Position numbers and translations under genes: made by a program. DNA of 64,000 nucleotides from an uncultured Collinsella sp. Lineage in GTDB: Bacteria > Actinomycetota > Coriobacteriia > Coriobacteriales > Coriobacteriaceae. The notes under the pieces are model-generated. The model did not search any database. It saw only the letters and a list, made by a program, of their open reading frames with translations, and was not told the origin of the DNA. Every line of letters starts with the position of its first letter. The stretch's first letter is position 1. Shown here one piece after another: positions 1 to 7,857 of the stretch. The DNA is taken from assembly GCA_902491395.1 (NCBI GenBank), contig CABUHO010000002.1, forward strand, positions 1-64,000, given 5' to 3'.

Positions 1-1
1 G

Positions 2-41
2 TTCCCACATTCATCCGCACATGTGCGGATGAATGTGGGAA
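2..41. repeat. 40-bp perfect palindrome
   Basis: Positions 2-21 (TTCCCACATTCATCCGCACA) are followed directly by their exact reverse complement at 22-41, with no loop. A partial further copy (GTTCGGATGAAGC) follows. It could form a cruciform, be an operator for a dimeric regulator, or be the end of an upstream terminator. No T-run follows, so a simple terminator is unlikely. Confidence 0.85.
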
Positions 42-76
42 GTGTTCGGATGAAGCTGATAATCAAGGACCAAAAT

Positions 77-122
77 AAACCTGTCCCTTTTCGGCAGGTT
101 TCGCTTGCACTTTAGCGTGCAA
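77..122 (+). promoter_or_regulatory. Two small hairpins in the leader of the DAHP synthase gene
   Basis: AAACCTG (77-83) pairs with CAGGTTT (95-101), and TTGCAC (105-110) pairs with GTGCAA (117-122). Both lie 70-110 bases before the aroG start. I see no leader peptide rich in aromatic codons, so attenuation is only a possibility; the first hairpin could also belong to the 3' end of an upstream gene. Confidence 0.35.
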
Positions 123-189
123 CAGCGGATAATGCCGAGCATTCGAGAATTCGCCAATTGTTGCCGTTAATTGATAAAGGAGGCCCCAT

Positions 190-1221
190 ATGGCCATGGA
201 ATTCAAGCGCAGGTTGCCGATCCCCATGGAGATCCGCGAGGAAATGCCGCTTTCCGCCGAGCTTACCGCCAAAAAGCAGGCATTCGACGCCGAGGTCGCC
301 AAGGTCTTTACCGGCGAGGACGCACGCAAGGTACTCATCATCGGCCCGTGCTCTGCCGACCGCGAGGACTCGGTGCTTGAGTACATGAACCGACTGGCCA
401 AGGTCGCCGAAGAGGTCAAGGACAAGCTCATCATCATTCCGCGCGTCTACACCAACAAGCCGCGCACTAAGGGCACCGGTTACAAGGGTCTGCTGCACAA
501 CCCCGATCCCGAGGCGCCCGATGACCTGCTCGAAGGCGTCAAGGCCATCCGCCACATGCACCTGCGCGTCATCGAGGAGACGGGCTTCTTCACCGCCGAC
601 GAGATGCTCTACCCCTCCAACTATCAGTACCTCGTTGACCTGCTGAGCTATGTTGCCGTGGGCGCACGCTCGGTCGAAAACCAGGAGCATCGCCTGGTGT
701 CAAGCGGCATCTCGGTGCCCGTCGGCATGAAAAACCCCACCGCCGGTTCCACCACCGTCATGCTTAACTCCATTTACGCCGCACAGGCGCACCAGAGCTT
801 TATCTTCCGTAACTGGGAAGTCGATTGCGATGGCAATCCGCTCGCACACGCCGTCATGCGTGGCTACATCGGCCTCGATGGGCGCACCTACCCCAACTAC
901 CACTACGAGCACCTCGAGCGCCTGGCCGAGCGCTATACCGAGCACGCCGGCTACGCCAATCCGGCGGCGGTCATCGACTGCAACCATGACAACTCGGGCA
1001 AGCGACCGCTTGAGCAGTATCGCATTTGCAAGGAGGTGCTCGATAGCTGCCGCCGCAACGAGTCCATCTCCAAGCTGGTCAAGGGCTTTATGATCGAGTC
1101 CTACCTGGAGGATGGCAACCAGCCGGTCGACGGCGGCGTCTTTGGCAAGTCGATCACCGACCCGTGCCTGGGCTGGGAAAAGACCGACTACCTCATCCAC
1201 GAGATCGCGGAGCGGGTTTAG
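190..1221 (+). CDS. aroG: 3-deoxy-7-phosphoheptulonate (DAHP) synthase, class I
   Basis: Catalyses the first step of the shikimate pathway: phosphoenolpyruvate plus erythrose-4-phosphate to DAHP, in the cytoplasm. The 343-residue length fits the AroF/G/H family. Visible motifs in order: IIGPCSADRED (metal-ligand Cys about residue 54), NKPRTKGTGYKG near 90-100, GARSVENQEHR near 155-165, VIDCNHDNSGK near 260-270, then the ESYLEDGNQ and SITDPCLGW acidic metal-binding segments. The start is set by AAAGGAGG at 176-183, six bases before the ATG; a second ATG two codons in is possible. It stands alone: the next gene is about 460 bases away. The feedback amino acid cannot be told from sequence by eye. 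Confidence 0.95.
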   Translation: MAMEFKRRLPIPMEIREEMPLSAELTAKKQAFDAEVAKVFTGEDARKVLIIGPCSADREDSVLEYMNRLAKVAEEVKDKLIIIPRVYTNKPRTKGTGYKGLLHNPDPEAPDDLLEGVKAIRHMHLRVIEETGFFTADEMLYPSNYQYLVDLLSYVAVGARSVENQEHRLVSSGISVPVGMKNPTAGSTTVMLNSIYAAQAHQSFIFRNWEVDCDGNPLAHAVMRGYIGLDGRTYPNYHYEHLERLAERYTEHAGYANPAAVIDCNHDNSGKRPLEQYRICKEVLDSCRRNESISKLVKGFMIESYLEDGNQPVDGGVFGKSITDPCLGWEKTDYLIHEIAERV

Positions 1222-1222
1222 A

Positions 1223-1312
1223 GTTACGGCGTTTTACCAAACGCCGTAACCGGCCGACGCTGCAAACCAGCCAGAGCGGCAATCTGCCTTTCAGCTTCGA
1301 CGGCATGACCAA
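1223..1312 (+). repeat. Stop-adjacent structured repeat, copy 1 (shortened)
   Basis: Begins one base after the aroG stop codon. A 12-bp perfect stem GTTACGGCGTTT/AAACGCCGTAAC (1223-1250, loop TACC) is followed by GCCGACGCTGCAAACC and GAGCGGCAATCTGCC. Relative to the other copies the stem has swapped base pairs (GGCG/CGCC against GCGG/CCGC) and remains paired. The copy is cut short by copy 2. Confidence 0.8.
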
Positions 1313-1315
1313 AAG

Positions 1316-1490
1316 GTTACGCGGTTTTACCAAACCGCGTAATGGCTCGACGCTGCGCGCCGCCCAGGGCGACAATTTGTCATTCAAAAGGCAAGGCATG
1401 ACCAGAAGGTCTATGCCTTGCCTTTTTCATGCCAACTTGTTCGCCCTGGACGTCGCTCGCTGGCACTACCAAGACATCGGCGTTGCCAAA
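1316..1490 (+). repeat. Stop-adjacent structured repeat, copy 2
   Basis: Tandem second copy. Hairpin GTTACGCGGTTT/AAACCGCGTAAT at 1316-1343, GGCTCGACGCTGC, an inner hairpin with a GACCAGAAGGTC tip, then CCAAGACATCGGCGTTGCC near the end. The same tail, with one base change, occurs in copy 4 near 33819-33838. The region 1222-1678 holds no gene; it holds these repeats, a terminator-like stem and the inverted repeat at 1503. Confidence 0.75.
1386..1427 (+). terminator. Rho-independent terminator-like hairpin
   Basis: AAAAGGCAAGGCAT pairs with ATGCCTTGCCTTTT around a small internal GACC-AGAA-GGTC tip, ending in a T-run. It lies inside repeat copy 2 and probably ends the aroG transcript. Confidence 0.75.
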
Positions 1491-1502
1491 TCTGGCAGCT
1501 AG

Positions 1503-1560
1503 GTAGTCGTTGGGGACGTTCTTGTTTGACTAGTCGTTTAAGAACGTCCCCAATGACTGC
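1503..1560. repeat. GGGGACGTTCTT inverted repeat, copy 1
   Basis: GTTGGGGACGTTCTT pairs with AAGAACGTCCCCAAT around an ACTAGTC centre. A close copy is at 33431-33487 and a half copy at 38427-38471. All are intergenic. I know no function; a REP-like unit mobilised by a REP-associated transposase elsewhere in the genome is one idea. Confidence 0.7.
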
Positions 1561-1678
1561 CCGATTACCACCTCTCCGTCCCCGAGGTATCGGGGCTCGT
1601 CTGCCGAATGGTTGATGCGGGCGCCCCGCCTCCATGTCACACTCAGAGCTGGCCTGACCCAACCTGGAAGGAGCCTCC

Positions 1679-2323
1679 ATGAGCCTTGACAACGTAACCC
1701 TGCGCGCCGCCACGCTCGATGACCTGACCGGCATCGCCGCCATCTACAACCAGCTGTGGTGCAACACGCTGCGCAACCGAGGCGACGTCGAAGCCGCCGA
1801 TTTCTGTGCGCGCTTTAACATCGCCATGCAGCTGCAGCGCTCCCCCATCGCACTCGTTGCCGAGGCCGAAGGCCGCATCATCGCCGCTTGCTGCATCGGC
1901 ATCTTCGAAGACGGCAAACCACGCACCAATCCCACGTGGGAGCCCTGCTACAACGAGATGTTCGCCCAGGCAACCGAGATGGCAAAGACCGCCGATGCCA
2001 AGCTCGAAGGCTCGCTCTTTGGCGATAGCCGCGAGAAGGCAACAGCCGACCGCTTTGCCGCCACGGGCAACGAATATGCCCAGGGCCAGCTCAACCTGAT
2101 CATCATCGTGCCCGAATGGCAGGGCAAGGGGCTCGGCCGTGCGCTCATCGACCTTGCGCGCGCCGAGCTCGCCAAAGCCGGGTGCACCAAATTCTTCCTG
2201 ATGAGCGACTGCAACTCCGATTGGCAGTTCTACGAGCACCTCAACATGAAGCGCATCCTGGAGGATCACAGCCAGGACACCGGCGACGGATTTATCGTCT
2301 ATATGTACGGAGGCACGCTCTAA
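1679..2323 (+). CDS. GNAT-family N-acetyltransferase
   Basis: A 214-residue acetyl-CoA-dependent acyltransferase; the substrate is unknown. The family signature is in the C-terminal half: the beta-strand IIIVPEWQ followed by the acetyl-CoA loop QGKGLGRALID (about residues 145-155), then the C-terminal FYEHLNMKR segment typical of GNAT folds. The N-terminal half (NVTLRAATLDDLTGIAAIYNQL) is the usual first strand and helix. GGAAGGAG sits a few bases before the ATG. No operon partner: repeats lie upstream and a convergent gene downstream. Confidence 0.85.
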   Translation: MSLDNVTLRAATLDDLTGIAAIYNQLWCNTLRNRGDVEAADFCARFNIAMQLQRSPIALVAEAEGRIIAACCIGIFEDGKPRTNPTWEPCYNEMFAQATEMAKTADAKLEGSLFGDSREKATADRFAATGNEYAQGQLNLIIIVPEWQGKGLGRALIDLARAELAKAGCTKFFLMSDCNSDWQFYEHLNMKRILEDHSQDTGDGFIVYMYGGTL

Positions 2324-2353
2324 GTACCCCTTCAATCAAGGCGAGCCGGGCAC

Positions 2354-2394
2354 CCGGCCCTTGGCCTCTGCCCAGGAATAACCCAAGGGGCCGG
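2354..2394. terminator. Hairpin between convergent genes
   Basis: CCGGCCCTTGG (2354-2364) pairs with CCAAGGGGCCGG (2383-2394). It lies between the GNAT stop and the stop of the oppositely oriented AlbA-type gene, so it may serve both. There is no clear T-run. Confidence 0.5.
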
Positions 2395-2405
2395 ACCGCC
2401 CGTCC

Positions 2406-3956
2406 CTAAACCTGTCCGACAGCGCGATATCTCGTCGCCCGAGCGCGCCCCTCTTTAACGAGTGCGCCTTCCTCAAGCAAACCGTTGATAACCCGCAGCG
2501 TCACGTCGCGCCCAGTCCCCAGAGCGTCCGAAGCATCCTGGCGCGTAAAACCGCGGGGCCGCTCAAGGGCAAAGCGAATCAAGGTGCGAGCGTATCCACC
2601 ACGTCGCTCGTCCGAGACATCCTGTAGCATCGCGGACGCCTTGCACGCAACATCAAAGCCAAGCTCCTCCACGAGCTTGGCACGCACCTCGTGGCCGCAG
2701 TCGCCATTCATCGACACGCGCCCCTCTCGCTGCGCTCGCACGGATGCAAACGCCTGCGAAACATCGGGCGGCAACGCCCCTTCCCGCTCGAGCTGCTCAT
2801 AATCGCTGTAATCCCCACGCAAGTTGGGACCGCTATTGCCACGAGGCGTCAGATAGGAATTGCGCACGGCGTTGACGTTGGGCAGCGACAACCTAAACAT
2901 TGCAGGGTAGGCGCAGACCTCGGGTTCCAACCCTTCTGCCTCATAGAGCGCACGGATCCCCTTGAGGCCCGTTCCAAACGCCTCAACCATCCCCAGACGC
3001 AAAAAGAGCAGTTGCAGCTTTGGATTCCGAGCGTCCGAGCCGCCCGCAAGCGCCTCCTCGACGCTGATGTGCTGCGGCCCTCCCGCATTGGTAAATTCAA
3101 GCGCCGTACGGCTCATCTTGATAAGAGACGCCACCGAAGATTCGTAGTCGCGATGGATAAACAGGTTCAGAATTCCCTCTCGAACAGCCTCGCGGGGATA
3201 GTCGTCCTTATCTATGCGATCGAGCCTTCCCGGCACAAAGTACATACGCGTTGCGTTCGATATATTGAGGAACCGTTCGATATCCTCTATCTGCCTGAAG
3301 ATCGAGCCCTCGCCATCCTGACGGTCGATAAACTCGGTATACGCATCGTCGTTGAAGAGGCCAGCGCGGACTGCAAAGGGGTTTTGGTCAGAGACCAGCA
3401 GTGCCAAATTGGTGTAAAAGCCCAGCTCATCGATAAGGCCGAGATTCTTTTGAGCGGTTTGGTCAAACGTAATCTCCGCGCGCCTAAAGACCCGCTCGGC
3501 TTCAAAAAACGTCAAGCTCTGTTCATGAGAGCGCGCGGTCTCAAAATAATCGCCGTCGGTGCGCTTGATCATCGAGCGGATCTGGGCCATCTCGATGGGC
3601 ACGTTTGCAGGACCTAGGCGCCGATATACCCCGGCGGGAACAAATCCCTTCGAGCACAGGCAGTACGGCTTGTGAGGACCCGCTTCCACCTCGATTTTCA
3701 CCAACGCTACGCCATCGATGTCCAATGCGGAGACCGTCGTGATTTCAGAAACGTCGGGATACACGCCATCGGTTATTGCATTAGAGCATTGAAGCATGGT
3801 GGCATCGATATCGTCCACGCCGACGATGCTGCCAAAATCGTCGATTCCGATATACAAGGTACCGCCATTCGAATTGGCAAACGCCACCACAGCTTTGAGC
3901 AGCTTAGGGGTAAATGTGCACTTGAACTCCACGGTCTCACTTTCAACAAGCTGCAT
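2406..3956 (-). CDS. AlbA_2 (Schlafen-type) ATP-binding transcriptional regulator
   Basis: About 516 residues. The N-terminus has the AlbA_2/Schlafen signature: ESETVEFKCTFTP, then KAVVAFANSNGGTLYIGIDDFG (residues about 20-45). A middle region with HRDYESS and GGPQHISVEE matches the ATP-binding HATPase_c_4-like part of these proteins. The C-terminal roughly 75 residues look like a winged helix (FTRQDASDALGTGRDVTLRVINGLLEEGALV). Such proteins are usually DNA-binding regulators, often of their own gene or of defence or stress genes. I chose the start at 3956 because GGGGGT precedes it closely; an upstream in-frame ATG at 3971 has no ribosome site. Monocistronic, with paired repeats just upstream. 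Confidence 0.75.
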   Translation of the reverse strand: MQLVESETVEFKCTFTPKLLKAVVAFANSNGGTLYIGIDDFGSIVGVDDIDATMLQCSNAITDGVYPDVSEITTVSALDIDGVALVKIEVEAGPHKPYCLCSKGFVPAGVYRRLGPANVPIEMAQIRSMIKRTDGDYFETARSHEQSLTFFEAERVFRRAEITFDQTAQKNLGLIDELGFYTNLALLVSDQNPFAVRAGLFNDDAYTEFIDRQDGEGSIFRQIEDIERFLNISNATRMYFVPGRLDRIDKDDYPREAVREGILNLFIHRDYESSVASLIKMSRTALEFTNAGGPQHISVEEALAGGSDARNPKLQLLFLRLGMVEAFGTGLKGIRALYEAEGLEPEVCAYPAMFRLSLPNVNAVRNSYLTPRGNSGPNLRGDYSDYEQLEREGALPPDVSQAFASVRAQREGRVSMNGDCGHEVRAKLVEELGFDVACKASAMLQDVSDERRGGYARTLIRFALERPRGFTRQDASDALGTGRDVTLRVINGLLEEGALVKEGRARATRYRAVGQV

Positions 3957-3973
3957 GCTACCCCCTATCATCG

Positions 3974-4006
3974 ACTATCGACGATTCTAGACTAACTATC
4001 GACGAT
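3974..4006. promoter_or_regulatory. Twin ACTATCGACGAT direct repeats, probable operator
   Basis: ACTATCGACGAT occurs at 3974-3985 and again at 3995-4006, exactly 21 bp apart (two helical turns), immediately upstream of the AlbA-type regulator. This suits two protomers on one DNA face and suggests autoregulation. Inference only. Confidence 0.6.
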
Positions 4007-4071
4007 AAGCAAGGCCCCTGGTACCCTCGCTTAGACCCGAGTGCCCGCGTGCAACGCTGCCCGCCGCACGC

Positions 4072-4105
4072 AAAAGGGCCCGCCAGCGTGTGCGCCAGCG
4101 GGCCC
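4072..4105 (-). terminator. Terminator of the first agmatine deiminase
   Basis: GGGCCCGC (4076-4083) pairs with GCGGGCCC (4098-4105) with further pairing inside. On the minus strand a TTTT tract follows, as expected downstream of the gene ending at 4146. Confidence 0.8.
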
Positions 4106-4145
4106 CAGGTCATATCGACACTACCCCGTGTGCCTGCAACCGCCT

Positions 4146-5267
4146 CTACTTGCAGCGCGCCTTGGGCTGCTGCTGGGTGATGCAGTGGATGTTGCCTCCG
4201 CCGTAGATAACCTCGCGAGTCATGATACCGATGACTTCACGGTCCGGATAAGCAGCCTGGATATCCTTGAGCGCCTGGGCGTCATTGGGATCGCCGAACT
4301 GCGGTACAAGCACTGCGCCGTTGATGGGCAGGAAGTTGAGGTAACTCGGCTCGAAAGCGTCCTCGGGGGTACGCGGCAGCACGCCCTCGACGGGGTCAAT
4401 CGTGCTGGCCTCCTCTTCGGTCATATATACCGAGGTCGCAGGCATAATCACCTTGTGGATCTTGAGCTTGCGGCCACGGGCATCCGTCGTCTCGGAAAGC
4501 GTCTTATACGCCTCTTGGCACTCCTTGTAGAACTTATGGTTGGGATCATCGGTCCACATGCAGCAGACCTCGCCGGGCGCACTAAAGCATGCGACGTCGT
4601 CCACGTGCCCGTTGGTCTCAAACGGGTCGATGCCATCCTTGATCCAAATGACCTTCTCGATGCCCAGGTACTCGGCAAGCTTCTCCTCGATCTGCTCCTT
4701 GGTGTACTGGGGGTTGCGGTCCTCGTTGAGCAGGCACATCTCGGTGGTCACCACGGTGCCCTGGCCGTCGCAGTTAAACGAGCCGCCCTCGAGGATGTAA
4801 TCCTCGGGACGATAGCGGTTAACCTGCTCAAGCTGCGCCACCTGCAGGCCAATGGAAGCGTCCTTGTCCCACGGGAAATACAGGCCGTCAATGAAACCGC
4901 CGTAAGCATTAAAGTGGAAGTGCGAAAGAGCAACCTCACCATTGTCATTAACAAGGAACGCCGGGCCGGGGTCGCGAATCCAGCTGTCGTTGTACTCCAT
5001 GTGGATAACGCGCACGTTCTCAACGCCGTCGAAGATCTCACACACCGCGGGGAAGTCTTCAGTGTTGACGCCCACAGTGATGGGCTGAAAACGTGCAACG
5101 GTCTTGATGATCTCGGTGAAGACCTTCTGCGCCGGCTTGGCGCCGCAGCGCCACACGTCGGAGCGGTGCGGCCACAAAATCCAGGTGCGCTCCTGCTCCT
5201 CGTACTCGCCGGGCATGTAGAATCCGTCCTTCTTTGGCGTAGACTCGCTCTCGTAAATGGTCTTCAT
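4146..5267 (-). CDS. aguA: Agmatine deiminase (first copy)
   Basis: Hydrolyses agmatine to N-carbamoylputrescine and ammonia in the cytoplasm. The 373-residue protein belongs to the PPAD/agmatine deiminase family (guanidine-modifying fold). Visible catalytic landmarks: RDPGPAFLVN with its catalytic Asp near residue 90, the HFNAYGG segment, EGGSFNCDGQG, TNGHVDDVACF with the catalytic His, and the C-terminal nucleophile loop GGGNIHCITQQQP. AGGAG precedes the ATG. It is divergent from a LuxR-type gene and about 8 kb from the other agmatine genes, so it is probably a separate transcription unit for the same pathway. A second paralogue lies at 13206. Confidence 0.95.
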   Translation of the reverse strand: MKTIYESESTPKKDGFYMPGEYEEQERTWILWPHRSDVWRCGAKPAQKVFTEIIKTVARFQPITVGVNTEDFPAVCEIFDGVENVRVIHMEYNDSWIRDPGPAFLVNDNGEVALSHFHFNAYGGFIDGLYFPWDKDASIGLQVAQLEQVNRYRPEDYILEGGSFNCDGQGTVVTTEMCLLNEDRNPQYTKEQIEEKLAEYLGIEKVIWIKDGIDPFETNGHVDDVACFSAPGEVCCMWTDDPNHKFYKECQEAYKTLSETTDARGRKLKIHKVIMPATSVYMTEEEASTIDPVEGVLPRTPEDAFEPSYLNFLPINGAVLVPQFGDPNDAQALKDIQAAYPDREVIGIMTREVIYGGGNIHCITQQQPKARCK

Positions 5268-5448
5268 GTTGGCTCCTAACGATATGGACGACCCTTTGTG
5301 ATGACGGCCCCATTGTGCGGCTCCGGAAGCCCACTCTCAATGGGCCTAGGGGACCCTTTCGCCACCCAAAAGGACACCGTTCACTGACCTAAAGTTCTAG
5401 TGGCGCGCGAGACGTGTCATACTGACAAAGCCGCATGAAAGGACATCC
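5268..5448. promoter_or_regulatory. Divergent promoter region, aguA / LuxR-type gene
   Basis: The 181-bp gap holds ACCGTTCACTG at 5376-5386, a single copy of the motif that is paired in the sugar promoters further along. It probably carries both promoters. No clear inverted repeat for a LuxR dimer was found. Confidence 0.45.
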
Positions 5449-6249
5449 ATGACCAATACCACGCATACCCGCTTTAACCCCGATGAGATCCACGGGGGCC
5501 GCTGGTCCGCCCTCAACGAATGCGCCTTATGGATTCATGGCTGCGGCGACTTCGCCACGCTTCAAGCCGGGCTTCTTGATAGAGTTAATCAGGTGATATC
5601 GCACCGGGCCTCGATGTTTGATATCGCACGCGCCGGCACACACGGACAGACAGAATTCGTAAGCCCCGTTGCCCGTGGCATGGCAGAAGACCAGCTCGAG
5701 AGCTACTACGAACGCTATGCCGCCTTTGACTACACCCTTTGGAGCTTTGACGTTCACAACGTGCATGTTTATCGCGACCTGGACCTCGTGGATGTCGAGC
5801 GCCGCAACGCAACGCCCATCTATCAGGAGTGGATGAAGCCGCTCGGCATCTACTATGGCTGCACTGCCACGCTCGCGCACGGGGGCACATCCCTGGGGTC
5901 GCTCACGCTGTTTCGCGCACGAGAAGCGGGGGATTTTTCGGACGAAGAGCTCGAAGCCCTACGCCAGCTCGCGCGGCACCTGAGCCTGCGCCTGTACGAG
6001 ATCCTTGCGCAGAGCACCGCACAGCAAGCTTGCGAGAACCCCTTAGAGGCGCTCATCAGCGAGCTCGAAGTCCTCCCCCGCGAGGCAGAGGTGCTCAAGA
6101 TGATGCTTGCCGGCAAGACCAACCGCGAAATGGCCGAGGAGCTCTATATCTCGGAGTCGACCGTAAAAAAGCATGTCAACGCCCTCTATCACAAGCTCGG
6201 CGTCAAAAACCGCCTGGGCCTCATGACATTGGTTCGAGAACAATCATAA
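5449..6249 (+). CDS. LuxR-family regulator with GAF-like sensor domain
   Basis: A 266-residue soluble regulator. Residues about 20-180 resemble a GAF or autoinducer-type sensor fold with no membrane segment; the ligand is unknown. The C-terminal LuxR helix-turn-helix is clear: LPREAEVLKMMLAGKTNREMAEELYISESTVKKHVNALYHKLGVKNR in pieces between about residues 208 and 258. It is divergent from aguA, which makes control of agmatine use a reasonable guess. It differs from the two other LuxR proteins here, which have membrane N-termini. Confidence 0.85.
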   Translation: MTNTTHTRFNPDEIHGGRWSALNECALWIHGCGDFATLQAGLLDRVNQVISHRASMFDIARAGTHGQTEFVSPVARGMAEDQLESYYERYAAFDYTLWSFDVHNVHVYRDLDLVDVERRNATPIYQEWMKPLGIYYGCTATLAHGGTSLGSLTLFRAREAGDFSDEELEALRQLARHLSLRLYEILAQSTAQQACENPLEALISELEVLPREAEVLKMMLAGKTNREMAEELYISESTVKKHVNALYHKLGVKNRLGLMTLVREQS

Positions 6250-6310
6250 GCCGGCCTCTAATTTGAAAGTAGCGCTGGTAGATTGCCTATTTGAACCTCG
6301 CTGCAAAGAA

Positions 6311-6343
6311 CCGCCGCAGACGCCTTGGGAGCATCTGCGGCGG
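6311..6343. terminator. Bidirectional terminator-like hairpin
   Basis: CCGCCGCAGA (6311-6320) pairs with TCTGCGGCGG (6334-6343) between the convergent LuxR and MATE genes. Confidence 0.7.
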
Positions 6344-6387
6344 CTTACATTAAACAGTCGCTGTCATGTGTCGCAAGCGCGCGTTGG

Positions 6388-7770
6388 CTACGCGGGAAGC
6401 CCGCTCAGGCGCTTGGACTCGTGCGCGGCGAGCGCAATGGAGATGATGCCGGTAATGGCATCGGCCACCACCAGGGCGATCCACACGCCCTCGACACCCA
6501 TCATGTTGCCGAGGAGGTACATAAGCGGCACCGAGCAGATCACATAGCGAAGCAGGCCCGTAAATGTGGCGACACCCACCTTCTCGACCGCCTGGAAATA
6601 CATCGACATGGTCATGGCAAGATAGCCCAGGGCAACAGCCAGGATGACAGTACGCGTGGCATTGGCGGCAACCTCAACGAGCGCAGGATCGCTGCCGGCA
6701 AAGAAGGCGCACACCGGGGTGGCGGCAAGCCAGAGCGCGACGGTGACCAGCGCCAGCGTCACAACCTGGTACTTAAGCGTGCAGGAGAGCGTCTCCTTAA
6801 GGCGTGCCCAAGCCTTTGCGCCGGCGTTGAAGGCAGCGATGGGCTGCAGACCGTAGGAGAAGCACTGGGCAACCATCATGGTAATGTAGAGGATGTAGCC
6901 GTTGATCACGCCAAAGGCTGCGATGTAGAGCGAGCCCATGTCGCCACCGAGCGAACCCAAAAGCGAGTTGGCAACGGTATTAAAGATAAAGGTCGCGCCC
7001 TGGACCAGGAAGAACGGGAAGCCGATCTTGAAGATCTGGCCGCAGATGGCGAGGTCGAGCTTAAGGTCGGCAGGGTTAATCTGGAGCTGGGACTTTTTGC
7101 CCCCGATGAACCAGAAGATACCGATGGCCCAGATGCCGATGGAAAGCCCGTAGTACACGCCGGCGCCCATAACGCCAAACTTGAGCACAAACGTGGAAAG
7201 CGCGAGCCAGCAGATGGCGACGATAGCCGAAACGGTCATAAGGTTGGCCTGGATCTGAACCTTCTCGTCCACACGCATCACAGCGGTGATCATCTGGCCA
7301 ATGACCGTGAGCGGCAGCAGCACGGCGAAGGTGCGCACGCCGGCAACGGTATCGGCCATGATGTCGGGCGTGGCGCCAAAGAATGCGCAGATGGGCTCGG
7401 TAAACACTGCCATCACCACAGCAAGCAGCACACTCACGATCGTGGTGAGCCAAAAGCCCTGGCTAAAAGCCTTGCTTGCGCCCTTGATGTCGCCGGCACC
7501 CAAAAGGTTGCCCACCACGGCGGGCACGCCGGTGCCAAACAGGTTGCCAAAGGCCAGGTTGATGTACTCGACCGACATGATGATCGAGACACAGGCCAGG
7601 CCGTGGGCACCCAGGCCCCAACCCATCACGAGGCCCTCGAGGACCACCATGATGATCTGGGCGAGCATGCCCTGGCCGGTGACGATGGTGTACTTACGCA
7701 CCAGGCCGGGAATCGGTTGGGAGGCGAGCTCGCGCTCCTCCTCCACGGCGGCGGTTACTTCTTCTGCCAT
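6388..7770 (-). CDS. MATE-family multidrug/cation exporter
   Basis: A 460-residue inner-membrane protein with about 12 hydrophobic segments in two halves, as in MATE (MOP superfamily) exporters that expel organic cations using a Na+ or H+ gradient. The second-helix region (EYINLAFGNLFGTGVPAVVGNLLGAGD in pieces) carries the usual family pattern of a P-V loop followed by GxG. The ATG at 7770 is chosen because GGGGAGAA precedes it; the reading frame stays open 78 bases further upstream without a ribosome site. It lies 87 bases after an amidohydrolase gene on the same strand and is probably co-transcribed, so it may export that enzyme's product or a related amine. This link is inference. Confidence 0.9.
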   Translation of the reverse strand: MAEEVTAAVEEERELASQPIPGLVRKYTIVTGQGMLAQIIMVVLEGLVMGWGLGAHGLACVSIIMSVEYINLAFGNLFGTGVPAVVGNLLGAGDIKGASKAFSQGFWLTTIVSVLLAVVMAVFTEPICAFFGATPDIMADTVAGVRTFAVLLPLTVIGQMITAVMRVDEKVQIQANLMTVSAIVAICWLALSTFVLKFGVMGAGVYYGLSIGIWAIGIFWFIGGKKSQLQINPADLKLDLAICGQIFKIGFPFFLVQGATFIFNTVANSLLGSLGGDMGSLYIAAFGVINGYILYITMMVAQCFSYGLQPIAAFNAGAKAWARLKETLSCTLKYQVVTLALVTVALWLAATPVCAFFAGSDPALVEVAANATRTVILAVALGYLAMTMSMYFQAVEKVGVATFTGLLRYVICSVPLMYLLGNMMGVEGVWIALVVADAITGIISIALAAHESKRLSGLPA

Positions 7771-7857
7771 TGTTCTCCCCTTTCCTTGAGAGAGTAGTGC
7801 TGAATGGATGTCAGGCGGCTGACAACTGGCACCAAGCCGCCCAATCAAACGATGGCG

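Noticed and set aside
77..122. T-box or classic attenuator before DAHP synthase
   Set aside because: No T-box sequence, no specifier loop and no leader peptide with aromatic codons could be found.
4041..5279. A 412-codon plus-strand frame across aguA
   Set aside because: Antisense to a gene with complete agmatine deiminase motifs; the translation is low-complexity Leu/Val/Gly/Asp typical of antisense shadows.
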